From: a virus
DNA length: 22,744 bases
Virus record (IMG/VR): IMGVR_UViG_3300025071_000061
Span: 1 to 22,744 of that record
Direction: 5' to 3' (one strand)
Shown here one piece after another: positions 14,401-21,600 of the stretch. The position numbers and the translations under genes were made by a program. The notes beneath the pieces were generated by a model. The model searched no databases and had not been told where the DNA came from. It saw only the letters and a list, made by a program, of their open reading frames with translations. The first letter of the stretch is position 1, and each line of letters starts with the position of its first letter.

Positions 14401-15687
14401 TTATCCTGATATATCATCGGTTTCCGTTAACCTCATATGTTCATAATCAATATCAAATTTACACCTTGAGCCTTTTCCTTGCCCATCTCTAATTTTTAAA
14501 ACCTTTAACCAATATTCACGCTCTGCGTGCATTACTGAATCCTGTATTAACGCATACATTACATCAGCAGTATGCGCAAGACCTGCAGATTCTGCAATGT
14601 TTTCCATTCTTACCTCGGTTGCATCCCATGCACCACGATTAATCTGAGTTGCAGATATTACTAACATATCTCTTTTAACTGCTAATGCCCTAAGATCTTC
14701 TGCAATTTGCTTTATCTTCATATAAGTATTTTCAGTATTAGGATTTCTATAATTTGCAAGAATATTAATATAATCTACAACTAATACATTTACTTTATGA
14801 TCAGTGGTTTCTTCTAAGTCTTTTAGATAAGCTTCTATATCTGGTATAGTTCCTTGTGAAGTTGGATATTCTTTAACAAATAATTTACCAGGAGGTAGTA
14901 AACCTCTTGATACCTTTTCCAATCTTCTCTTCATATAATCTCTATTGCTTGAATTTTTATCATAATCAGTCATAGGAATATGTAATAGATTTGAACCTAT
15001 TCTTTTTAATACCTTTTGTGCTGACATTTCAGCAGTGATGAAAACCACATTATGACCCATCTTAACAAAATTAGCTGCATCATTGGCTAACCATATAGAT
15101 TTACCAATGTTTTGTTCACCTGCATAAACAATTAAAGATTTTGTATCATAGCCTCCTCCTGATACTCTATCAACAAAAGACCACCCAGTTTCTATTTTCT
15201 TGGATGTTCTTTGTATATGTGATTCAGGATTAAAAAAATCTAAACCTGTATCTGTATCAAAATTAATTGATCCATCAGTAGAGATCATTCCTATTGCACG
15301 CTGAACAACATCTTCTACGTTTTCTGGAGATACATCTTGAGTTTTTACATATTCAATTGTTCTTACTAATTGTTTATCAAAATGTTTCCATTTAACCCAC
15401 GCCTCTCCAGTTCTCTTTAACCAATCTTGATCATATTCATTAATATTAATATCATAAATAGATTTTACAATATCCTGAGATATATCATTAGGATCATCTT
15501 TAACTAAAGCTGACATCTGTTGTTTAGATGGACTTTCACCAAACTTTAAATAAAAATCTTTTGATAACTTTGCAATCTGATCTAAATCCCTATTTGCAAA
15601 AAAGCCTTTACCTGTTCCTTTTAGATAATGTGGCTTTGTTAAAAAATAGTTAAAGAAAATCTTTTCGTGATCTATGCTTGATTTCAT
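14401..15687 (-). CDS. 41: Replicative DNA helicase, gp41 (DnaB-type)
   Basis: A 428-residue RecA-fold hexameric helicase (T4 gp41 is 475) that unwinds DNA ahead of the polymerase. The N-terminal 160 residues form the helical domain. Walker A is GEQNIGKS at 190-197, with Gln-Asn in place of the usual small residues. FITAEMSAQKVLKRI at 216-230 is typical of DnaB-like helicases. Walker B is VLVVDYINIL at 301-310, the TQINRG segment is at 347-352, and KIRDGQGKG at 398-406 probably carries the arginine-finger region. No separate primase (gp61) is seen in this window. A 22-base upstream element is shared exactly with the 79-residue gene. Confidence 0.93.
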   Translation of the reverse strand: MKSSIDHEKIFFNYFLTKPHYLKGTGKGFFANRDLDQIAKLSKDFYLKFGESPSKQQMSALVKDDPNDISQDIVKSIYDININEYDQDWLKRTGEAWVKWKHFDKQLVRTIEYVKTQDVSPENVEDVVQRAIGMISTDGSINFDTDTGLDFFNPESHIQRTSKKIETGWSFVDRVSGGGYDTKSLIVYAGEQNIGKSIWLANDAANFVKMGHNVVFITAEMSAQKVLKRIGSNLLHIPMTDYDKNSSNRDYMKRRLEKVSRGLLPPGKLFVKEYPTSQGTIPDIEAYLKDLEETTDHKVNVLVVDYINILANYRNPNTENTYMKIKQIAEDLRALAVKRDMLVISATQINRGAWDATEVRMENIAESAGLAHTADVMYALIQDSVMHAEREYWLKVLKIRDGQGKGSRCKFDIDYEHMRLTETDDISG

Positions 15688-15691
15688 GTAG

Positions 15692-15713
15692 TTTTATTTT
15701 TATATGCTAAAAA
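15692..15713 (-). promoter_or_regulatory. 22-base element before helicase gene, identical copy at 20749-20770
   Basis: The minus strand includes TTTAGCATATAAAAATAAAA just before the gp41 ATG. The same 22 bases occur before the 79-residue gene, and close variants precede uvsX and the sliding clamp. It looks like a promoter class of the replication genes. Confidence 0.55.
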
Positions 15714-15725
15714 ACATAATTAGTT

Positions 15726-16028
15726 TTATTGGTATGGATTATAAATTACTTCATATGTAGTATAGGCAGAATTTTGTAAAGATATTTCTAAAAATTCATG
15801 TTTAAGTAATTCTTTTAAAAGAACATTACACTGCTCTTTAGATAAATTCCATCTTTTTGCCATTGAGACATCTGTAAACTTTATATCTTTAGCAACCTTG
15901 CCACAATAATCACGTATTAATTCAAAAAGTACATCTTCAGCATCAGGATATTGTGGTAGTGTTGTGTGATTTCCTAATACATACTTTACTTTAAGCTTTG
16001 CTGTATTAAGAGTTTTCGGTAACATCAT
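15726..16028 (-). CDS. Small protein, possible winged helix, between uvsX and gp41
   Basis: About 100 residues starting MMLPKTLNTAKLKVKYV. I chose the ATG at 16028 over the TTG one codon upstream. Residues about 50-95 (DVSMAKRWNLSKEQCNVLLK, then FLEISLQNSAYTTYEVIYNP) read like a helix-turn-helix followed by a beta wing, so DNA binding is possible. The start overlaps the end of uvsX by 23 bases in another frame, suggesting coupled translation. In T4 the small gene 40 occupies this place between uvsX and 41, but I see no sequence basis for calling this gp40. Confidence 0.7.
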   Translation of the reverse strand: MMLPKTLNTAKLKVKYVLGNHTTLPQYPDAEDVLFELIRDYCGKVAKDIKFTDVSMAKRWNLSKEQCNVLLKELLKHEFLEISLQNSAYTTYEVIYNPYQ

Positions 16029-17211
16029 CAACTGTTTCTGTAATTATGTTTCCTAATTCTTCTTGATCCAATTCATCACCATAAGTAAATTTAGCATTCA
16101 CAATAGGTTCTATTAATTTTAATACATCTTCAGTTAAAACCTGAGGGGTATATAATTGACTAAGATCTACTGCATCATTTAAGTGTTTAACACAGATCTT
16201 ACGAGCAGTTGCAGCAGGTTGGAAATAAACAGTTACATCTTTTTTATCTTTTGTAAAAGAATGTTGTCTACATTCAGACTTTCCTATGTCAGTTAATTTA
16301 TTAAAAGCGCCTTCAGTAATAAATCTTCCTCTTTCAATACCACATGTATCCCAACTAATGTATTCTTCTAATCCTACATAAGGATTCATACCTTTATTAA
16401 AAGAAATATGGAATTTAATATTTGTAGGTTTTGCAAATCTATTTTTATTAGGCTTAGCAGTTACAATAATACCAGTTTGTTCTACACCTTCTTTAAGTTT
16501 AGCTTTACCTAAAAATAAAATAATCGATGCTGCATATTCTGGCCCTGTACCGCCACCTCCAACTTGTCTTGAGAATAAGTCTTGTGTTTGGTAGGTATGA
16601 TTAGTAAACAAGAATGGAATTTTACAAATACCGAATTGTGTCATAATAATTCTAAAGGTAGATTTTAATAATTTAGCTCTAGTCATATCTGCTTTACTGC
16701 TTCCAGTTTTTGCATCATCAATTTCTTTTTGAGTTGCAAGGTTACCAGCAGAATCTAAAACTACCATTATTTTAGGTAATGCAATTCCTTTTTTCTTTTG
16801 CTCTATTAATACATCAGTAATTGCAGTTACTGAACTTCTAAATTCTTGAACAGTATTACATGGCTCATATCTAAAAGTTTTTGGATCAATACCAAATTTT
16901 TCAACTAATGATTTGTCTACTGCGTTTTCTGAATCATAAAAGATAATACTATATCCTTGTTTCTGTGCCTGTTTAATTGCATTTAAAATAAGATATGTTT
17001 TTCCTGTACCTGATGGTCCTGCTAATGCAACAGCTCTGTTATTTGGATAACCACCAAATAATGATCCTGTTAAACATGCATTAAGATGAAAGTTTCCAGT
17101 AGGTATATAATGATCAATTTCTGAAATTGTTGATTTGTCTAAAGTATTTCCGTACTCGGATATCTTTGACATTTCTTTGTTTAAATCTGCGAATGAGAAT
17201 TCCTTTGCCAT
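16006..17211 (-). CDS. uvsX: RecA-like recombinase UvsX
   Basis: A 401-residue strand-exchange protein (T4 UvsX is 391) that coats single-stranded DNA and drives recombination-dependent replication and repair. Walker A is GPSGTGKT at 65-72. FYDSENAVD at 91-99 corresponds to the RecA segment with the catalytic Glu (here Glu95). Walker B is IMVVLDSAGNLAT at 148-160. VGGGGTGPEYAASIILFLG matches the DNA-binding loop 2 and following strand. The C-terminus is acidic (DDVTENS). Neighbours are a glycosyltransferase pair upstream and the helicase region downstream, the same order as bgt-uvsX-40-41 in T4. Confidence 0.93.
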   Translation of the reverse strand: MAKEFSFADLNKEMSKISEYGNTLDKSTISEIDHYIPTGNFHLNACLTGSLFGGYPNNRAVALAGPSGTGKTYLILNAIKQAQKQGYSIIFYDSENAVDKSLVEKFGIDPKTFRYEPCNTVQEFRSSVTAITDVLIEQKKKGIALPKIMVVLDSAGNLATQKEIDDAKTGSSKADMTRAKLLKSTFRIIMTQFGICKIPFLFTNHTYQTQDLFSRQVGGGGTGPEYAASIILFLGKAKLKEGVEQTGIIVTAKPNKNRFAKPTNIKFHISFNKGMNPYVGLEEYISWDTCGIERGRFITEGAFNKLTDIGKSECRQHSFTKDKKDVTVYFQPAATARKICVKHLNDAVDLSQLYTPQVLTEDVLKLIEPIVNAKFTYGDELDQEELGNIITETVDDVTENS

Positions 17212-17221
17212 ATTAAATATT

Positions 17222-17240
17222 GTTTATTTTTATATAGCAC
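17222..17240 (-). promoter_or_regulatory. TATATAAAAATAAA motif before uvsX
   Basis: The minus strand reads GTGCTATATAAAAATAAAC, about 10 nt before the uvsX ATG. It is a relative of the 22-base element before gp41 and the 79-residue gene. Confidence 0.45.
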
Positions 17241-17254
17241 AAAAGGTGTTTTGT
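17239..17254. repeat. Inverted repeat ACAAAA-GGTG-TTTTGT before uvsX
   Basis: A perfect 6-bp inverted repeat with a 4-base centre lies between the stop of the glycosyltransferase and the uvsX TATATAAAA motif. It could be an operator or a weak hairpin. It is short, so chance is possible in AT-rich DNA. Confidence 0.3.
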
Positions 17255-18154
17255 TTAAGTTTTATTAGAGTTTAATCTTTTTTCAATTAGAGGCTTCCAG
17301 TATGTTTTAGCAACATATTCCCAGTTTAATTCACGTGCCAATTCTTCATACACATCATTAATATATTTTTCTAATTTTCTAGGATTAGAATTTAAATCAT
17401 TTATAATAGATACTGCCTCATCTACTGTTGTGAATGTTTTTATACTCTTAAACTTTGATGCATATCCTACTGGTGTGGATATTACTGGTATTTTGCAAAA
17501 CGCTGCTTCTGCAATACCATAAGGCCCTGCCTCACTACGACTAGTACAAATATACATATCTATATCTTTATATAAGTTGTGGTGTTCATTACTAGATTTG
17601 CTATGTATAAACTCATATTTAATATTGGCATTAAGTGCGATATTTCTCATCATTTCAGGTCTTTTTATATAATCCCATCCATCATAAGTACCCGGTTGCC
17701 CGCTTAATCCTAATGTAGTTATCTTATTAATCTTTCGAGTAGGGAAGAAATCCTTTTTGTTAACCCCAGCAATAACGCTCATGGCATTTATATTAAAAAG
17801 ATCTTTTAGTGATTTTTGGATAGCAAGTGTTGGTGCACCCCAAAGAATATCAGGATTATCACCAATTAATTCAATAAAATAACCACCTTCTAAATTAGGC
17901 TCTGCCCACGAAACACAAATAGCCTTTTTATAAAAGTTAGGATCTGTTTTATCATTAAGCTTTGATATCGTACCGTTACTAAGTATAGCATCATAATCAT
18001 TCCAAGTAGAATTAAATTCAAGAATGTCATTATTATTATGCCAATTAAAAAATTTAAAATCATAATCATTAGAAAGATATTCTATAATGCTGTCATGAAT
18101 TCTACCAATAGACCAACCTTTATTGCTGTATATAGCTATTTTAGGTTTTAGCTT
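17255..18154 (-). CDS. Second glycosyltransferase (GT4-like), no start codon; probably made by -1 frameshift
   Basis: The open frame runs without a stop for 299 residues and reads as a GT-B glycosyltransferase from its first strand: KLKPKIAIYSNKGWSIGRIH, then VSWAEPNLEGGYF near 81-93, VIAGVNKKDFFP near 127-138, and SRSEAGPYGIAEA at 205-217 with the E-x7-E pair Glu208/Glu216. No ATG, GTG or TTG occurs in this frame from the upstream in-frame stop (near 18191) to the ATG at 17782, which lies in the middle of the fold between the two lobes. Starting there would lose the whole N-terminal domain. The frame is -1 relative to the first glycosyltransferase, whose last codons are GAA AAA AAA AGC TAA. 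A -1 slip on the A9 run (18153-18161) continues into this frame and gives a fusion of about 694 residues. A pseudogene or a homopolymer length error is the alternative. Confidence 0.75.
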   Translation of the reverse strand, partial: KLKPKIAIYSNKGWSIGRIHDSIIEYLSNDYDFKFFNWHNNNDILEFNSTWNDYDAILSNGTISKLNDKTDPNFYKKAICVSWAEPNLEGGYFIELIGDNPDILWGAPTLAIQKSLKDLFNINAMSVIAGVNKKDFFPTRKINKITTLGLSGQPGTYDGWDYIKRPEMMRNIALNANIKYEFIHSKSSNEHHNLYKDIDMYICTSRSEAGPYGIAEAAFCKIPVISTPVGYASKFKSIKTFTTVDEAVSIINDLNSNPRKLEKYINDVYEELARELNWEYVAKTYWKPLIEKRLNSNKT

Positions 18155-18161
18155 TTTTTTT
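18130..18161 (-). other. Candidate -1 ribosomal frameshift (or transcript slippage) site
   Basis: The minus strand has nine A residues at 18153-18161, in zero frame GAA AAA AAA AGC TAA, so an A-AAA-AAA heptamer directly precedes the stop. Just downstream, AGCTA (18149-18153) can pair with TAGCT (18134-18138) around a 10-base loop. AACCT in that loop is complementary to AGGTT about 16 nt further on (around 18115-18119), so a small pseudoknot is possible. The pairing is short and the spacer is almost nil. Confidence 0.55.
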
Positions 18162-19338
18162 CTAAAGGAGTTCCATCTGAATTTAAACCTCTATCATCTG
18201 CTAAATACTTTTCATCATATAGTGAAATATCATTAATAGTATACCACCCTTTATCTTGAGATATATCTAAAACATCATTAAAGAAAGTTTCATATTTAGG
18301 AGCAATATTTTTTAATGAGAATTTTTCACCATGATTTCTACAGTCAATAGATTTTATTTTACCATCACGGCAATCCTTAGCAGCTTTAACAAAATCTTCA
18401 AAGGTTCTACATCTATAACCAGTATGACCATGAATGTTATTTTCTGTAAATGCTCCCCAGTCAGTTGTAATAGTTGGAGTACCACAAAGTAAATTTTCTA
18501 TTTGTACCCCACCGAATGGTTCAACATACATAGAAGGTAAGAATGATGCTATAGCACCCTTCATTAAATCTTTACGTTCTTTCATCCCAACATAACCCAT
18601 AAACTCAACATGATCAGGCCATTTATAATCAGGTTCTGCATAAGGACCGGCTAATTGACCAGCCACTTTTAACTTAGCCCCAATTGCGTGAGTTGCTTGT
18701 ATTGCAATATTAAGACCTTTGCCATCATATACTCTACCTACAAATAAATAATAATCTTCTTTTTTAGCAGAGTATTCAAATTCATCTAAATCAAAATAAT
18801 TAGGAATAACAATATCATACCAAGATTGATTACACATACCAACATTATCTAAACCACAATAAGCGTGATATATCGAATAAGATTCAAATATTTTAAAATT
18901 AGCCCAATGTCCATGTGCATATCCAATACCTGGTTCAATTACATTAAGGTCAGGGTGAGCATCACAAATTGGTCTAACACCACCGCCCCAAAAAGGTAAA
19001 ATAATATCTCCTGGTTGCTTTCTTTTACCAATTTCTTCAATTGCATTTTTATAAAATTCTGTATATGCTGCATCGTTGACATCAAAGGTAAAAAATTTAC
19101 TATGAAAATCATGATCACCATAAACTGCATCCCATTTCTCTGCTGTGATTACAGGTATTAATTCATCGGCACAAGGATTAGATTCTTCATGACCATAATG
19201 CATTAAGTGGTGGCCTCTACCTTCCATCATTTTACAAAACTTCCATACTTTCATTGTGTATGCACAAGCAGTAAAATCTAAAGTAGTTTTTGTATGAGGT
19301 AAACCTAATAAGTGAATCCTAAATTTTCGATTAAGCAT
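18148..19338 (-). CDS. Glycosyltransferase, family 4-like (GT-B fold)
   Basis: A 396-residue protein with the features of a retaining GT-B glycosyltransferase. The C-terminal lobe starts with YYLFVGRVYDGKGLNIAIQA at 196-215, a typical first strand and phosphate-binding loop. The nucleotide-sugar site SMYVEPFGGVQIENLLCGTP at 269-288 has the E-x7-E pair Glu273/Glu281. The N-terminal lobe contains HHLMHYGHE, ILPFWGGG and EPGIGYAHGHW. No signal or membrane segment is seen, so it should act in the cytoplasm. It lies between gp43 and uvsX, the place of the DNA beta-glucosyltransferase in T4, so a DNA-base substrate is possible; a cell-surface or protein substrate is equally open. It ends in an A9 run that leads into the second glycosyltransferase frame. 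Confidence 0.88.
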   Translation of the reverse strand: MLNRKFRIHLLGLPHTKTTLDFTACAYTMKVWKFCKMMEGRGHHLMHYGHEESNPCADELIPVITAEKWDAVYGDHDFHSKFFTFDVNDAAYTEFYKNAIEEIGKRKQPGDIILPFWGGGVRPICDAHPDLNVIEPGIGYAHGHWANFKIFESYSIYHAYCGLDNVGMCNQSWYDIVIPNYFDLDEFEYSAKKEDYYLFVGRVYDGKGLNIAIQATHAIGAKLKVAGQLAGPYAEPDYKWPDHVEFMGYVGMKERKDLMKGAIASFLPSMYVEPFGGVQIENLLCGTPTITTDWGAFTENNIHGHTGYRCRTFEDFVKAAKDCRDGKIKSIDCRNHGEKFSLKNIAPKYETFFNDVLDISQDKGWYTINDISLYDEKYLADDRGLNSDGTPLEKKS

Positions 19339-19346
19339 ATGTCTAA

Positions 19347-19358
19347 TTTTTATATTTT
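19347..19358 (-). promoter_or_regulatory. ATATAAAAA motif before first glycosyltransferase
   Basis: The minus strand reads AAAATATAAAAA, 8 nt before the ATG at 19338, in a 36-base gap after the polymerase gene. It is a weaker member of the shared gene-start motif. Confidence 0.3.
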
Positions 19359-19374
19359 AATATTTATTTAAGCT

Positions 19375-20499
19375 TTAAAATAAGCTGGTTGTGTAAATTA
19401 AGTTTCTGTTAAATGCCTTAAACCCCATTGCAGTTACTACTCGATTAATAGGATCTAATATAGTTTTTTCAAATTGCCTATCATGATCAATTTCTGGTGC
19501 AAATTCATAAGGATAATCACCTGGTGCAAATGCGAATACATCACATGCTTTATCTTTAGAGAAATACATTTTACATTTTTCACCATTTCCTAGTGGCTGA
19601 TATTTACCTTTAGATGAAGAATTGTTTAATAAGTAATTATGATAACCTGCAGATCTTACACCTATTGGGCACCTTGATGCAAATTCAAACGCTTCATAAT
19701 CGTTTGTAATATATTTTTGATAATTATTTACTTTCCTAGAAAAACAAATTTGATCTACATTAGCTAATTTAAATTGTCTTTTAATATCTTTAAGTAGAGC
19801 AGCAAACGCTTTCATATCTAATTTATCAACCGAAAAGATATATGTCAATAAATCTTTAAGTTTTTCTCTAGCAAATATTGGAGTTGATGATTGAATAATT
19901 TCAAAACCTTTTGAACTAATTTTAGACAAATCTTCATAATGAATATCTGGATCTTTCCATACAATATTTTGCATGTACTTTTTCTTAGCTAACCATATTG
20001 CATTTTTAGCAATACTTTCTAATTCAAAAGATAAAAAGTTTTCTGCATTATTATCATCAGCATATTTTTGAAGAATTTTTTCTAAATAACCATTTACTCT
20101 AACCTTATATAATTTTAAAATAAATTCCTTTTCATCACCTTCCCAGCCTTCTGATTTTGCTATTACTTCATCAAACTTTACATATACTGAATCTGTATCA
20201 ATATAAATACCTACAGGATTTTCTATTCTACCTGTTACTGTAATTCCCATTTCTTTATGGGCAGCGATATCTTTATGCCAATATTTACTAAAGTACATGT
20301 TAAGTAATTCTTCAGTATATAGAATTGCATCTTTACCTTGTAATGTTATAGTCTCTGCTATATCAACATTAAAGAAATAAAAGTAAGGATTACCAAATGC
20401 ACCATAAATAGAGTTAAGCATTAACTTAACTGCTTGTTCATAATTATAAAACTTACTAGCTTCTTTTTGTATTTGTTCTAACTCAGTAGTTTCTGTCAT
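19375..20499 (-). CDS. 43: DNA polymerase gp43, C-terminal half (split B-family polymerase)
   Basis: A 374-residue protein covering only the fingers end, palm and thumb of a family B polymerase. Motif B is KLMLNSIYGAFGNP at 25-38. Motif C is YIDTDSVY at 99-106 with both catalytic Asp residues. KKKY is at 171-174, and GFEIIQSSTP ends at 206 where T4 has QQSSTP. The C-terminus ends LIYTTSLF, in the place of the T4 clamp-binding tail SLDFLFG. Motif A (D-x-x-SLYPS), the 3'-5' exonuclease and the N-terminal domain are absent, and none is encoded upstream in this window. The start MTETTELEQI is one base after the stop of the 79-residue gene. The other half must be elsewhere, as in the bipartite gp43 described for some Aeromonas T4-like phages. 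Confidence 0.9.
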   Translation of the reverse strand: MTETTELEQIQKEASKFYNYEQAVKLMLNSIYGAFGNPYFYFFNVDIAETITLQGKDAILYTEELLNMYFSKYWHKDIAAHKEMGITVTGRIENPVGIYIDTDSVYVKFDEVIAKSEGWEGDEKEFILKLYKVRVNGYLEKILQKYADDNNAENFLSFELESIAKNAIWLAKKKYMQNIVWKDPDIHYEDLSKISSKGFEIIQSSTPIFAREKLKDLLTYIFSVDKLDMKAFAALLKDIKRQFKLANVDQICFSRKVNNYQKYITNDYEAFEFASRCPIGVRSAGYHNYLLNNSSSKGKYQPLGNGEKCKMYFSKDKACDVFAFAPGDYPYEFAPEIDHDRQFEKTILDPINRVVTAMGFKAFNRNLIYTTSLF

Positions 20500-20500
20500 A

Positions 20501-20740
20501 TTATGTTAATTCAGAAGATGTAGTAGCATAACCTTGATCAATTAATAAAGTATCATTACCTTCAAAATATATTTGAGTTTTTGTATTATCATATATACCG
20601 GTTATAGGATTATAATATTGTGTAATATATTGAATGTATGTATCCTGATATCTAGTACTAAAAGGTATAAATTCAATAGCCTCTTGCCCATTCTTTTTAG
20701 TAGTACTTACTCTTAATCCAGTTTTAGTTATGTATGCCAT
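20501..20740 (-). CDS. Small protein of unknown function before split polymerase
   Basis: A 79-residue protein that I do not recognise. It reads as beta-strand-rich with many Tyr, Thr and Ile residues (RYQDTYIQYITQYYNPITG near 29-47, TQIYFEGNDTLLIDQGYATT near the end). It follows the clamp terminator, has a full copy of the 22-base promoter-like element upstream, and its stop codon is one base from the polymerase start, so the two are almost certainly translated from one message. It has no polymerase motif and so is not the missing N-terminal part. Confidence 0.75.
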   Translation of the reverse strand: MAYITKTGLRVSTTKKNGQEAIEFIPFSTRYQDTYIQYITQYYNPITGIYDNTKTQIYFEGNDTLLIDQGYATTSSELT

Positions 20741-20748
20741 AATTTATA

Positions 20749-20770
20749 TTTTATTTTTATATGCTAAAAA
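20749..20770 (-). promoter_or_regulatory. 22-base element before the 79-residue gene, identical copy at 15692-15713
   Basis: The minus strand includes TTTAGCATATAAAAATAAAA starting 8 nt before the ATG. It sits directly after the clamp-gene terminator, where a new promoter is needed. Confidence 0.6.
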
Positions 20771-20789
20771 CTATAAAAAGTTTTAAGAA

Positions 20790-20819
20790 AAAGGCACCCT
20801 AAATAAATAGAGTGCCTTT
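20790..20819 (-). terminator. Intrinsic terminator after sliding clamp gene
   Basis: The stem is AAAGGCACCCT (20790-20800) with AGAGTGCCTTT (20809-20819) and an 8-base loop. The single imperfect pair is C-A on the plus strand but a G-U wobble in minus-strand RNA, so the structure is specific to the direction of the genes. A UUUUUCUU tail follows. Confidence 0.9.
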
Positions 20820-20834
20820 GTTTTAGTTAGGATA

Positions 20835-21584
20835 TTAATCCTCGTCAGTAATCGCAACCGCGACAGTTAAGTGAGTGTTGGTATCTAAAGATCTAAATAC
20901 AACTTTATTATTACAAACTACCACTTTATAGTTTTCTTTATCTAAAAGGTTAATATATTTTTTATAGATTACAACCTTTTGTCCTACTGCATTTTCACCT
21001 TCATAAGAATGAGCTAATGTTGCATCATAAGAAAGTCCTTGAACTGCAACACCTTTATCGGTTACTGCTAAAGTAAATGTATCTTCTTCTCTTTCTAAAT
21101 TAAATAAAGATTTCATTTTATCCACATGAGTTGTTAAAAGATCAAACTGAAATATATTACCATCAGTTCCAAATGCACGATCAGTTTCTTCTTTACTCAT
21201 TTCCATAAAGGATAATGAAGGATCTGCGCATGCTAAGTTAATTTGAAGATCATCATTAGCTAGAGTAAAATCACTTGCCATTAATTCTCCGTCAATCTCA
21301 GAATATTTAATCTTTCCTTGTACATCTCCGTTAAAATGAGATAGCGCATCAATTACTTTCGTACCATTATAAAAACTAACTTTTACTGGATCAGTAATGT
21401 CAGTGTCAAATATATCGGTTGTTGGTGTTGATACTAATTTCACTGCATCCCTTTCTGGGAAGTATACAGATGAAACGGTTCCTTCCTTTCCAATTTTCAT
21501 AAAAATGAATTTATCAATCGGTAAAAGTTTTTTGACGAATGTACTTAATTCGTAACCGTCAATTTTTTTAATAGTTGCTTCCAT
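20835..21584 (-). CDS. 45: Sliding clamp, gp45-like
   Basis: A 249-residue protein (T4 gp45 is 228) with the alternating strand-helix pattern of a PCNA-type clamp. This is a trimeric ring that tethers the polymerase to DNA and, in T4, activates late transcription through gp55 and gp33. Residues about 68-85 (KVSFYNGTKVIDALSHFN), the ADPS turn at 120-123 (also present in T4 gp45) and the C-terminal strands YKVVVCNNKVVFRS and HLTVAVAITDED fit the fold. The second domain begins near 140 (IFQFDLLTTHVDKMKSLF), where T4 has its matching helix. Clamp-loader genes 44 and 62, which follow 45 in T4, are absent here. There is no single diagnostic motif, so the call rests on overall pattern and context. 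Confidence 0.75.
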   Translation of the reverse strand: MEATIKKIDGYELSTFVKKLLPIDKFIFMKIGKEGTVSSVYFPERDAVKLVSTPTTDIFDTDITDPVKVSFYNGTKVIDALSHFNGDVQGKIKYSEIDGELMASDFTLANDDLQINLACADPSLSFMEMSKEETDRAFGTDGNIFQFDLLTTHVDKMKSLFNLEREEDTFTLAVTDKGVAVQGLSYDATLAHSYEGENAVGQKVVIYKKYINLLDKENYKVVVCNNKVVFRSLDTNTHLTVAVAITDED

Positions 21585-21600
21585 TGAATTTATTATTTGT

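Noticed and set aside
17255-17782. A 175-residue glycosyltransferase gene starting at the ATG at 17782
   Set aside because: The same frame is open and clearly protein-like for another 124 codons upstream, including the first strand of the fold, so this ATG would make only the C-terminal lobe.
18939-19130. Minus-strand 63-codon frame inside the first glycosyltransferase
   Set aside because: It is an out-of-frame shadow of a gene with clear family motifs.
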